A stretch of 64,000 nucleotides of DNA from Methylobacterium nodulans ORS 2060. GTDB lineage: Bacteria > Pseudomonadota > Alphaproteobacteria > Rhizobiales > Beijerinckiaceae. Each line of letters starts with the position of its first letter. Position 1 is the stretch's first letter. The notes below the pieces were generated by a model. That model was not told the DNA's origin and ran no database searches. It saw only the letters and a list, made by a program, of their open reading frames with translations. The stretch spans positions 2,072,501 through 2,136,500 of the forward strand of contig NC_011894.1 of NCBI RefSeq assembly GCF_000022085.1, in the 5' to 3' direction. Positions 24,993 to 32,796 of the stretch are shown here, piece by piece. The position numbers were made by a program, and so were the translations under genes.

Positions 24993-26413
24993 TGGGGCTG
25001 CTCGCCTCGCTCTTCGGCGCTGCGGCCGCGCCCCGCTTCGGCCCGTCAGCCTCCGTCTCGGACGGCGGCTGGCTCATCCGCGCCATCGGTGGCGGGCGCA
25101 CCGCCGCTGGCACGGTCGTGACCGAGCACTCGGCCCTGCGGCTGCCGGTGGTCTACGCCTGCGTCAACCGCATCTCGAACCCGCTGGCCCGCTTCCCGAT
25201 CAAGATCATGAAGCCCCGCGCCGGCGGGGGCAGCGAGGAGGTGACGGACCATCCCCTGTCGCGCCGGCTCGGCCTGCGGCCCAACGACTTCATGTCGTCG
25301 CGCACCCTGCGCAAGACGGCGCAGGCTCATGCTCTCCTGTGGGGCAACGGCTACATGGAGATCGAGCGCAACGGCCGCGGGCAGGCGGTCGGTCTCTGGC
25401 CGCTCCTGCCCTGGGCCACGCAGCCGGTGCGCGAGGACGGCGTGCTGGTCTACCGGACCACCATCGACGGGCAGACCTTCCGCCTCGACCACGAGGACGT
25501 CCTGCACATCATGGACCTCAGCCAGGACGGCTATGTGGGGCATTCGCCGGTGGCACTGGCCCGCGAGGCCTTGGGGCTCGCGCAGGCCCTTGAGCAGTTC
25601 GGCGGCAAGTTCTTCGCCAACGATGCCAAGAGCGGCGGCTTCCTCCTGCATCCCGGCCGGCTCTCGGCCGGCGCACAGGCGAACCTGAGGGCGCAGGGAC
25701 CGCGCGGGCAGCGCGACCCGAACGCTCCGCGGGTCGAGCCGGGGCGCACCGACCCCGGCGCGATGCTGGAGCGCCAGGGCGGCCTCGACAACGCGCACCG
25801 GGTCAAGGTGCTCGAGGAGGGCATGAAGTACATCCAGACGACGATCCCGCCCGAGGATGCGCAGTTCCTCGGCACCCGCGAGATGCAGATCGCGGAAATC
25901 GCGCGGATGTACGATGTGCCGCTGATCCTGCTGCAGAGCCACGAGAAGACGACGTCGTGGGGCTCCGGCATCGAGCAGCTGATGATCGGCTTCGTCCGTC
26001 AGACCGTCGAGCCCTGGGTGAATGCCTGGGAGCAGGAGATGAACTGGAAGCTCTTCACGGAAGAGGAGCGAAAGCAGGGATACTTCGTCAAGTTCAACAT
26101 GAACGCGCTCCTGCGCGGCGACATGATGAGCCGGGCCCGGTTCTACCAGCTTCTGTTCGGCGTGGGCGGCCTCTCGCCCAATGATATCCTGACGCTGGAG
26201 GACATGGACCCGCTCGGCCCCGAAGGCGATCACCACTTCGTGCCGGTCAACATGCACACCCTCAAGAACGCGATCGACACCGTCGGCGTGCCCCAGGGCG
26301 GTGCCGTGCCTCCCGATCCGACCCAGGAGGCGCGGCTGGCCGCCGTGGAGGGGCGCGTGGACGAGCTCGACGTCATCGCTGCCCGTCTCGACGCTTTGGA
26401 GCGCGCCGCATGA
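24992..26413 (+). CDS. portal protein, HK97 family, 473 aa
   Basis: Typical portal signatures: ALRLPVVYACVNRISN near the N-terminus, NDFMSSRTLRKTAQAHALLW, FFANDAKSGGFLLHPG and IARMYDVPLILL. It forms the dodecameric channel at one capsid vertex. Coupled to the gene before (TGATG) and to the protease after (ATGA overlap). Confidence 0.93.
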   Translation: MGLLASLFGAAAAPRFGPSASVSDGGWLIRAIGGGRTAAGTVVTEHSALRLPVVYACVNRISNPLARFPIKIMKPRAGGGSEEVTDHPLSRRLGLRPNDFMSSRTLRKTAQAHALLWGNGYMEIERNGRGQAVGLWPLLPWATQPVREDGVLVYRTTIDGQTFRLDHEDVLHIMDLSQDGYVGHSPVALAREALGLAQALEQFGGKFFANDAKSGGFLLHPGRLSAGAQANLRAQGPRGQRDPNAPRVEPGRTDPGAMLERQGGLDNAHRVKVLEEGMKYIQTTIPPEDAQFLGTREMQIAEIARMYDVPLILLQSHEKTTSWGSGIEQLMIGFVRQTVEPWVNAWEQEMNWKLFTEEERKQGYFVKFNMNALLRGDMMSRARFYQLLFGVGGLSPNDILTLEDMDPLGPEGDHHFVPVNMHTLKNAIDTVGVPQGGAVPPDPTQEARLAAVEGRVDELDVIAARLDALERAA

Positions 26414-27318
26414 AGTACGGTCACATTCTGATGGCGGTCACGGAAGAGCGCTGGGCCCTGCGCGAGGCGAAGCTGCAGGAGATCGTCGCCTTCCTGGAGG
26501 CGCAGGCGGACGGGGTGAAGTTCTCGGCGGAGGAGGTGCAGGCCCGCATCTCGAACGCGCAGGCGAAGGAGGTGGCGCGCCGCGAGGGCGCGGTGGCGGT
26601 GCTGCCGCTGCGCGGGGTCATCGCCAACCGCATGAACCTGATGGGCGACATCTCGGGCGGCACGTCCGCCGAGGCGTTCCGGCACGCCTTCCAGGGGGCG
26701 CTGCGCGATCCCGAGGTGAAGGCGATCGTGCTGGATGTGGACAGCCCTGGCGGCGCCGTCAGCGGTTCGGACGAACTGTCGAGCATGATCTTCGCGGCCC
26801 GCGGCACGAAGCCGATCGTGGCGCATGTCGACGCCACGGCGGCCTCGGCGGCCTACTGGATCGCCTCCGCCGCCGACGAGGTGGTGGTGACGCCGACCGG
26901 CGCGGTCGGGTCCATCGGCGTCTTCGGCATTCACGACGACCTGTCCGGCGCCCGCGAGAAGCTGGGGGTGAAGCGCACCATCATCAGCGCCGGCCGGTTC
27001 AAGGCCGATGGCGTGGCCGGCCCGCTCGATGACGCGGCGCTGGCCCGCCGCCAGGCCCGGGTGGAGGCCGCCTACGACATGTTCGTGCGGGCCGTGGCCC
27101 GCAACCGCAACGTCAGCCTGTCGGCGGTGCGCGACGGCTTCGGCCAGGGCGACATGGTGGATGCCGCGCCCGCCGTGGCGGAGGGCATGGCGGACCGCCT
27201 CGGCACCCTCGACGAGACGCTGCAACGCCTCGGAGCGAGCCAGTACCGGCCCGCTCCGGCCGCTCGCCGGGCCGGCGTCGCGCCGCGGCGTGCCCTGCGA
27301 GCGCTCGACCTTTCCTGA
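26410..27318 (+). CDS. prohead protease, S49/SppA family, 302 aa
   Basis: Residues 60-270 match S49 peptidases: VDSPGGAVSG, the nucleophile region DATAASAAYWIASAADE, and the Lys in SAGRFKADG. Phage members mature the prohead by cutting scaffold or capsid delta domains. An extra helical N-terminus of about 50 residues may act in prohead targeting. The capsid protein downstream has a long N-terminal delta-like region, consistent with a cleavage target. Confidence 0.9.
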   Translation: MKYGHILMAVTEERWALREAKLQEIVAFLEAQADGVKFSAEEVQARISNAQAKEVARREGAVAVLPLRGVIANRMNLMGDISGGTSAEAFRHAFQGALRDPEVKAIVLDVDSPGGAVSGSDELSSMIFAARGTKPIVAHVDATAASAAYWIASAADEVVVTPTGAVGSIGVFGIHDDLSGAREKLGVKRTIISAGRFKADGVAGPLDDAALARRQARVEAAYDMFVRAVARNRNVSLSAVRDGFGQGDMVDAAPAVAEGMADRLGTLDETLQRLGASQYRPAPAARRAGVAPRRALRALDLS

Positions 27319-27415
27319 TCTGACCCGCGCCTCGCGCGAGCAGTCGCCCCGCCAGGGACCGGCCTGGATGGGGTCTCCCCGTTCGTCCGGTCATCACCGC
27401 GAGAGGAATCGCGTC

Positions 27416-28879
27416 ATGAAATCGAACCGACCGGCGGTTCTGCTCGCAGCAGCCGCGTTCGTGTGCCTCGGCGTCCTCGTCGTCTGCGGCATCCATGGCG
27501 ACCCCGCCGCCTTCGCTCCGTACCTGCACGGCCTTCCCACCGCTGTGCTTGCCGCCCCGGCCATGGCCGCCCTCGAGGCGCCGCTTCGCGCCCTCCAGGA
27601 AAAGCGGGCCGGGATCGTCGCGCGCATGCGCGAGATCCTTCAGGCCGCCGAGGCCGAGGACCGCGACCTCACGGCCGAGGAGGCGGAGAGCTACGATGGC
27701 CTGAAGGCCGACAAGGATGCTCTTGATCGGCGCATCGCGCGCCTGGAGGAGCAGGCCGGGCATGAGGCCGCGTTGGAGGAGACGCGCCCGGCGGTGTCCC
27801 GCCGCGCCGGTCCTCAGCCGGTCCGGCGGCACGGCGAGGCCTCGACGCAGTTCGAGAGCCTGGGCGAGTTCATGCACGCCGTGCGCTTCCGGCCGAACGA
27901 CCAGCGCCTCGACTTCCACGAGGGCATCGGCGCCTCGGAAGCAGAAGGTGCCCTGAGCGCCGAGATGCGGATGGACGACGGGCCCTCCGGCGGCTTCGCG
28001 ATTCCGCCGCAGTTCCGCACCGAGCTGATGTCGGTGCGCCCGCAGGACTCGATCGTGCGGTCGCGCGCGAACGTGCTGCCCGCCGGCTCGCCGCCGGATG
28101 CCCCGGTGGTGATCCCGGCCCTCGATCAGACTGGCGACGCCCCGCAGGGGATGTTCGGCGGCGTGAAGGTGACCTGGATCGAGGAGGGCGGGGAGAAGCC
28201 CGAGACCGACCTCAAGCTGCGCGAGATCATGCTGACGCCGCACGAGGTCGCCGGCACGATCACGATCGGCGACAAGCTGCTGCGCAACTGGCAGACCTCC
28301 GATACCCTGCTGCGCACCCAGCTGCGCGGCGCGGTCTCGGCGGCGGAGGACTACGCCTTCCTGCGCGGCAATGGCGTCGGCCGGCCGCTCGGCGCGATCC
28401 ATGCGCCGGCGGCCTACAAGGTGCCGCGGGCGCAGGCGACCAAGGTCACCTACGTCGACCTCGTCACCATGCTCTCGCGGCTGCTGATGCGCGGCAGCAA
28501 CCCCGTGTGGAGCGCGCCGCAGGCCGTCTTGCCGCAGATCATGCTGCTCAAGGACGACCAGGGCCGCCTCATCTGGCAGCCGAACGCGCAGGACGGCATT
28601 CCCGGCACCCTGCTCGGCTACCCGCTGATCTGGAACAACCGGGCGCCGCTGCTCGGCACGCTCGGCGACGTCGTGCTGGCGGACTGGTCCTCGTACCTGA
28701 TCAAGGACGGCTCCGGCCCCTACGTCGCGGCGTCGGAGCACGTGCACTTCACCCGCAACAAGACCGTGATCAAGGTCTTCTGGAACGTCGACGGCGCGCC
28801 CTGGCTCACCGAGCCGATCAAGGAGGAGAACGGCTACGCCGTCTCGCCCTTCGTCGTGCTCGACGTGCCCGCCGCGTGA
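27416..28879 (+). CDS. major capsid protein, HK97 fold, 487 aa
   Basis: From about residue 175 the HK97 capsid fold is recognisable (GGFAIPPQFRTELMS, TWIEEGGEKPETDLKLREI, LTPHEVAGTITIGDKLLRNW, RGNGVGRPLGAI). Residues 50-135 are the coiled-coil delta domain (LQEKRAGIVARMREILQAAE). Unusually, the first 28 residues contain a strong hydrophobic segment (VLLAAAAFVCLGVLVVCGI). The start at 27416 has GAGAGGAA upstream, better than the internal ATG at 27563 that would omit it. Confidence 0.92.
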   Translation: MKSNRPAVLLAAAAFVCLGVLVVCGIHGDPAAFAPYLHGLPTAVLAAPAMAALEAPLRALQEKRAGIVARMREILQAAEAEDRDLTAEEAESYDGLKADKDALDRRIARLEEQAGHEAALEETRPAVSRRAGPQPVRRHGEASTQFESLGEFMHAVRFRPNDQRLDFHEGIGASEAEGALSAEMRMDDGPSGGFAIPPQFRTELMSVRPQDSIVRSRANVLPAGSPPDAPVVIPALDQTGDAPQGMFGGVKVTWIEEGGEKPETDLKLREIMLTPHEVAGTITIGDKLLRNWQTSDTLLRTQLRGAVSAAEDYAFLRGNGVGRPLGAIHAPAAYKVPRAQATKVTYVDLVTMLSRLLMRGSNPVWSAPQAVLPQIMLLKDDQGRLIWQPNAQDGIPGTLLGYPLIWNNRAPLLGTLGDVVLADWSSYLIKDGSGPYVAASEHVHFTRNKTVIKVFWNVDGAPWLTEPIKEENGYAVSPFVVLDVPAA

Positions 28880-28941
28880 TCCTCGCGGGCGCCTGACGCG
28901 CGCCCGCTCCTCTCCGCCTCCATCGTGAAGGACCGCGAGCC

Positions 28942-29331
28942 ATGCCCACCATTGCCCAGCGGCAGCGTCGCCAGCTCGGCGTCGTCCACGCCGACATCAC
29001 CACGGCCCGGACCGGGGCGTACTACGCCGCCGCGGGCGCCCAGCGCATCGCCGCCGACGTCGTCACCGGCCCCATCGCCGCGACGAAAAAGGTCACCGTC
29101 CAGCTCCTGCAGGCCACCGACGGCGCGGGCGCAGGCGCCAAGCCGCTCGGCGCGCCGGTCGAGAAGGTTGCGCCGGCCGGCGGCGGCGCCCTGCTCGTCA
29201 CGGCCGAGGCCAAGACCGAGCAGCTCGACGACGGCTACAGCTACGTCGCCGTGCAGATCTCCTCGGACAATGCGGGCGCCGTGATCGGCACCGCCGTGCT
29301 GCTGTTCGGGGACAACCGCTACAACCCGTGA
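28942..29331 (+). CDS. probable head protein, 129 aa
   Basis: Not assigned to a family. A beta-rich sequence (KKVTVQLLQATDGAGAGAKP; ALLVTAEAKTEQLDDGYSYV; VIGTAVLLFGDNRYNP) directly after the capsid gene suggests a decoration or head-stabilising protein. AAGGA lies upstream of the ATG. Confidence 0.55.
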   Translation: MPTIAQRQRRQLGVVHADITTARTGAYYAAAGAQRIAADVVTGPIAATKKVTVQLLQATDGAGAGAKPLGAPVEKVAPAGGGALLVTAEAKTEQLDDGYSYVAVQISSDNAGAVIGTAVLLFGDNRYNP

Positions 29332-29396
29332 GCTCCGGGGCTGCGGCCCCGGCCGCGGCTCCGACCCATCCCTCTGCCTGACCAGGAGCTTGCGTC

Positions 29397-29867
29397 ATGG
29401 GCAAGACCAACGTCGCCGAACGCACCGCGATCAGCGCCTTCACCCTGGATGGCCGCCCCGTCCGTCAGGGGCAGGTCGTCGCGCTCACGCCCGTGCAGAT
29501 CAAGACCCTCGCCGCGGCCGGCTGCGTGGCCCTCACGGATGAGGAGAACGCGGCCGTGCCGACCGCCAGCCTGCCGCCCCTGCAGAGTGCCAGCGGTCAG
29601 CAGGAGATCGAGGCCCTGGATGCGGCGGTCGCCACGGCGCGCGAGCAGGCGCAGGCGGCCATTGCGGAGATCAATCGATTGGTCGAGGAGGCTCGCGCCA
29701 AGGCGCAGCAGGAGGCGGCGGACCTGGAGCAGGGCTTGGCCGATCGGCGCAGGGCGGCCGCGGCCGAGATCGCCGAGATCGAGGCTCGGGTGGAGGCTGC
29801 GAAAGCGACCGAGCAGAACCAGAACAGCAACTCCGATAACAGTTCCGCTGGCAAGAAGCCCAAGTAA
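29397..29867 (+). CDS. coiled-coil phage protein, 156 aa
   Basis: Residues 1-50 look like a small beta domain (ISAFTLDGRPVRQGQVVALT), and 70-140 are a continuous Ala/Glu/Arg-rich coiled coil ending in a polar Asn/Ser tail. CAGGAG precedes the ATG. Unknown function; a head-completion or internal protein is possible. Confidence 0.55.
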   Translation: MGKTNVAERTAISAFTLDGRPVRQGQVVALTPVQIKTLAAAGCVALTDEENAAVPTASLPPLQSASGQQEIEALDAAVATAREQAQAAIAEINRLVEEARAKAQQEAADLEQGLADRRRAAAAEIAEIEARVEAAKATEQNQNSNSDNSSAGKKPK

Positions 29868-29893
29868 TCGGCCGATCCGCAGCCGAGATCCCC

Positions 29894-30382
29894 ATGTCCC
29901 CGATCGTCGTCACGCCGCCCGCTCCGATCGTCACGCTGGCGCAGGCGAAGCGGCACCTGCGCGTCGAGCACGACGACGATAATGGCTACATCTCCGACCT
30001 GGTGGAGGTGGCGACGGCCTGGCTCGACGGGCCGGACGGCTGGCTCGGCCGGGCGCTCGGGGAACAGGTCCTGGAGATCGTCTTCCCGGCCGTTCTCGCC
30101 CCCGGCGACCGCGTCTATCCGTGCCCGCCGTTCCGGGCCGTGGAGAGCGAGACGCCCTCGGCGGACGGGCAGAGCATCACCGTCCGCTACCGCGCCGGCT
30201 ATCCAGAGACGGGAACCGGGAGCGACGCCAGGAGCACGGTTCCGGCGCCGATCCGGCACGCGATCCTGCTCATGGTCGGGCATTTCTACACCAACCGCCT
30301 GCCTGTCACCCCAGCCGGAGGAATGAGCGAGTTGCCTCTGGGGGTCGACGCGCTGCTGTCGCCTTACCGGGGGTGGGGCTGA
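29894..30382 (+). CDS. head-tail connector (gp6/DnaT-like), 162 aa
   Basis: VTLAQAKRHLRVEHDDDNGY, ISDLVEVATAWLDG and PAPIRHAILLMVGHFYTNR are hallmark segments of gp6-type adaptor proteins, which form a ring beneath the portal. Matches the RcGTA g6 position. Confidence 0.85.
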   Translation: MSPIVVTPPAPIVTLAQAKRHLRVEHDDDNGYISDLVEVATAWLDGPDGWLGRALGEQVLEIVFPAVLAPGDRVYPCPPFRAVESETPSADGQSITVRYRAGYPETGTGSDARSTVPAPIRHAILLMVGHFYTNRLPVTPAGGMSELPLGVDALLSPYRGWG

Positions 30383-30711
30383 TGGATCCCGGCCTCCTCG
30401 ATAAGCGCGTGACGTTTCGTCAGCGGCCGGTGATCGGCGACGGCACCGACCGCGGCGACTACGCCGATGCCTTCAAGGCCTGGGCGAACTACCGGCAGGA
30501 GAGCGCCCGCGAAGCCGCAGAGGGTGGCCGAGCGCAGGACGTTGAGACCGGCACGCTCACCATCCGCGACAGTCCCCAAGCCCGCACCGTCACCAGCGCC
30601 GATCGGGTGGTGATCCTAGGCCGCGAGTTCGGGATCGAGGGCGTCGGCCTGCCCGACCGCCGCACCGGCATGATCACGATGCGCATCTCGTCCAACATGG
30701 GAGGGCAGTGA
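30382..30711 (+). CDS. head-closure (stopper) protein, 109 aa
   Basis: LLDKRVTFRQRPVIGDGTDR and YADAFKAWANYRQ match SPP1 gp16/phage head-tail joining proteins. The gene is coupled by a one-base overlap to the connector gene. It should close the head after packaging. Confidence 0.8.
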   Translation: MDPGLLDKRVTFRQRPVIGDGTDRGDYADAFKAWANYRQESAREAAEGGRAQDVETGTLTIRDSPQARTVTSADRVVILGREFGIEGVGLPDRRTGMITMRISSNMGGQ

Positions 30712-31283
30712 TGGTCGACATCACCGCGACCCTTGGCGCGATCGGCCAGGGGTTCTCCGCCTTCGATCTGGCGCCCCAGGCGCGCGCCTTCCGGACCGCG
30801 CCCGGCGTGCTGTCCGGCCTGCGCCTCATCGACACCGTCACGGGCGTGGTCGGGGTGGAGCGCATCTCGGGCCAACTCGCGAAGTACCTCGTGACGCTCG
30901 CCACTCGCTCCGACCACGCCGCCGAGCAGGCTGCGGCCGACATGGTGGAGATGATGCGTGCCAGGGCGCCGCGGGACACCGGCACGCTCTTCAGCGGCAT
31001 CAGCTGGCGCAAGGAAGGTCGGCTGATCACCGTCGAGGCGACCGCGGTGAACGGGGACGACGAGTATGCCCGCTTCGTCGAATTCGGGCACCGGGTCGGC
31101 GGCACGGGCCATGCCGACGCGGGATTCTTCGACCTCGAGGACCACAGTGCACTTCGCCCACGCGGCTCCTCCGCCGGGCCGACCGACGTCGAGCCCAAAC
31201 CCTTCTTCTGGAATTCGGTCCGCGAGGGACTGGCTCAGCTCTACAGCGGCGCCGCGGCTGCGGCGCGGGAGGAAGGACTATGA
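30711..31283 (+). CDS. HK97 gp10-like tail-component protein, 190 aa
   Basis: AADMVEMMRARAPRDTGTLF, ARFVEFGHR and VEPKPFFWNSVREGLAQL give the gp10 pattern (m...ak..aP.dTG.L ... a.fvEfGt ... pfm.PA). The N-terminal 60 residues are extra. The true start is probably the ATG at 30711 after GGGAGGGCAGTG; the GTG at 30708 is an alternative. Confidence 0.75.
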   Translation: MVDITATLGAIGQGFSAFDLAPQARAFRTAPGVLSGLRLIDTVTGVVGVERISGQLAKYLVTLATRSDHAAEQAAADMVEMMRARAPRDTGTLFSGISWRKEGRLITVEATAVNGDDEYARFVEFGHRVGGTGHADAGFFDLEDHSALRPRGSSAGPTDVEPKPFFWNSVREGLAQLYSGAAAAAREEGL

Positions 31284-31729
31284 CCCCGGAAACCGCCCTC
31301 CTCGGCGAGGTGCGCCGCCTGCTCAAGGCCGATGCGGGCGTCACCGCCCTCGTGGCCGGCAAGGTGTTCGACGCCGTGCCGAACGACCGCAGGCCCGGCC
31401 AGGAGGCTCCCTACATCTACGCGGGCCCGATCAACCGGCAGCGGGTCTACCTCGAATGCGGGACGGCTTGGCAGATCCGGATGCGGATCTACGCCGTCAC
31501 CACAACCTCCGGTCGCGATCAGGGCTGGGAGGTGATCGAGGCCATCGTGCAGGCCCTGGACGGCAAGGACGCGGACGTCGTGACGATCCCGGCGCCCTTC
31601 AGCCTTCAGAACCGCCTCGACGTCACCCAGGCCGGCGACGTCGTCGATCCCCTCGCCCCCAAGTCGATGTTCGTGGACCTCACCACCACGATCGCCCGTG
31701 ACACCCTCATCGAGGAGCCGCTTGGATGA
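31280..31729 (+). CDS. tail terminator, DUF3168, 149 aa
   Basis: EVRRLLKADAGVTALVAGKV, AVPNDRRPGQEAPYIYAGP and GRDQGWEVIEAIVQAL match DUF3168 (RcGTA g8, tail terminator). It caps the tail tube and joins it to the head. ATGA overlap with the previous gene. Confidence 0.87.
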   Translation: MTPETALLGEVRRLLKADAGVTALVAGKVFDAVPNDRRPGQEAPYIYAGPINRQRVYLECGTAWQIRMRIYAVTTTSGRDQGWEVIEAIVQALDGKDADVVTIPAPFSLQNRLDVTQAGDVVDPLAPKSMFVDLTTTIARDTLIEEPLG

Positions 31730-32175
31730 CGACCCCCAACCTCTTGCCCGGGAATCGCTTCAGGGCCTACCGCGGCGACGGCACTGCCCAGCAGAACTGG
31801 GCGTTCATCTGCCTCGCCACCTCGATCACGCTCACGCTGACGAACGCATTCGAGGATGCGACCGTCCCGGACTGCGATGATCCGCTGGCGATCCCGGTGC
31901 GCAAGAGCATCATGTCCTCGACCGCCTGGGGCGGGCGCATCGCCGGTCAGGTGGATGCGACGCGTCTTGCCAAGCTGCGTGCCGACGCGGGCAGCCAGAC
32001 GCCGATCCCGTATCGGTTCCTGGTCGATCAGACCGCGGCCAACGGCGGCGGCGCCTGGATCGGCAACGTCTTCGTGGAGAACCTGGAGATCACGAAGAAC
32101 AACAACGGCATCGTATCGTTCACCTGCCAGTTCCGCGGCGACGGCCCGCTCACGTGGACGGACGCCACGGCATGA
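31726..32175 (+). CDS. major tail tube protein, 149 aa
   Basis: TP901-1-type tail tube layout: ATSITLTLTNAFEDATVPDC, the W-G-G-R-I-A-G-Q segment, NVFVENLEITKNNNGIVSFT and a closing FRGDGPLTW. It is in the right slot, directly before the chaperones and tape measure. Confidence 0.8.
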   Translation: MTTPNLLPGNRFRAYRGDGTAQQNWAFICLATSITLTLTNAFEDATVPDCDDPLAIPVRKSIMSSTAWGGRIAGQVDATRLAKLRADAGSQTPIPYRFLVDQTAANGGGAWIGNVFVENLEITKNNNGIVSFTCQFRGDGPLTWTDATA

Positions 32176-32558
32176 GCGAGACCGACACCTCGCGCACGCT
32201 CGTGCGGGCGCCCTTCGGCGGTCGCGAGCGCTCGTTCCAGCTGCGACTCGGCGAGATCGCCGAACTGGAGCGGCTGTGCAACGCCGGCATCGGCGAGATC
32301 ATGCTGCGGCTCGCCACCCACCGGTTCGGGGTCAACGACGTGTGGGAGCCGATCCGGCTCGGGCTGGAGGGTGCCGGTGCATCGGCCGTCGAGGCCCAGG
32401 CCCTGGTGATGCGCTATCACCCTCCCGTCTACCCGGTCGCCGACTTCCTCGACCTCGCGGCGCAGATCGTGAGGGCTGCGGTGAGCGGTGTCCCTCAGGG
32501 AAAAGCCGAGACGGAGGGGGGCAGCGCAGCCGCCCCGGAGACCTCTCCGTCTACATAG
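32172..32558 (+). CDS. tail assembly chaperone G-like (GTA g10 family), 128 aa
   Basis: GGRERSFQLRLGEIAELERL, IGEIMLRLATHRFGVNDVWE and GAGASAVEAQALVMRYH match the GTA g10 family. Starts within the tail tube stop (ATGA). Near its end, GGGAAAA (32498-32504) lies in the phase for -1 slippage into the next frame, so this is the unshifted product. Confidence 0.85.
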   Translation: MSETDTSRTLVRAPFGGRERSFQLRLGEIAELERLCNAGIGEIMLRLATHRFGVNDVWEPIRLGLEGAGASAVEAQALVMRYHPPVYPVADFLDLAAQIVRAAVSGVPQGKAETEGGSAAAPETSPST

Positions 32559-32731
32559 CAGCCGGGGCGGTCGCGGGGTTCACGCCACAGGATGTCCGGC
32601 GAATGACCCTGGCGGAGTGGCACGCCGCTATCGACGGGTTCATCCGCGCCCACACGCCGCGCGAGGCGGACATTGGCGAGGACGAATTCCTGAACGTGCT
32701 GTCCGAAGAGATGGCCGCCGGTCGCGCCTGA
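32172..32731 (+). CDS. frameshifted tail chaperone GT-like fusion, 186 aa
   Basis: After 111 codons, a -1 slip at 32504 would add 75 residues read in the neighbouring frame: VYIAAGAVAGFTPQDVRRMT, LAEWHAAIDGFIRAH and EFLNVLSEEMAAG, matching the GTA g10.1/TAC_6 family. That second part has no start codon of its own in the right place, so it is expected only as a fusion, as in lambda G/GT. Not verified experimentally here. Confidence 0.7.
32498..32504 (+). promoter_or_regulatory. -1 programmed frameshift heptamer GGGAAAA
   Basis: Zero-frame codons are GGA (32499-32501) and AAA (32502-32504) with a preceding G, i.e. G GGA AAA, the canonical X XXY YYZ form. The frame reached by -1 slippage is exactly that of the downstream chaperone segment. 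A G-rich run (GGAGGGGGG, about 32513-32521) follows and could pair downstream. Confidence 0.75.
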
Positions 32732-32796
32732 TGGCGCGCTGGTTCGACGGTCGATGAAGCGAAAGTCAGTCGGCAAGACCAGAAAACGGCAGTCGC

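Noticed and set aside
31856..32500. independent gene for the second tail chaperone from an upstream start
   Set aside because: That frame overlaps the tail tube and g10-like genes and reads as nonsense before the slippery site.
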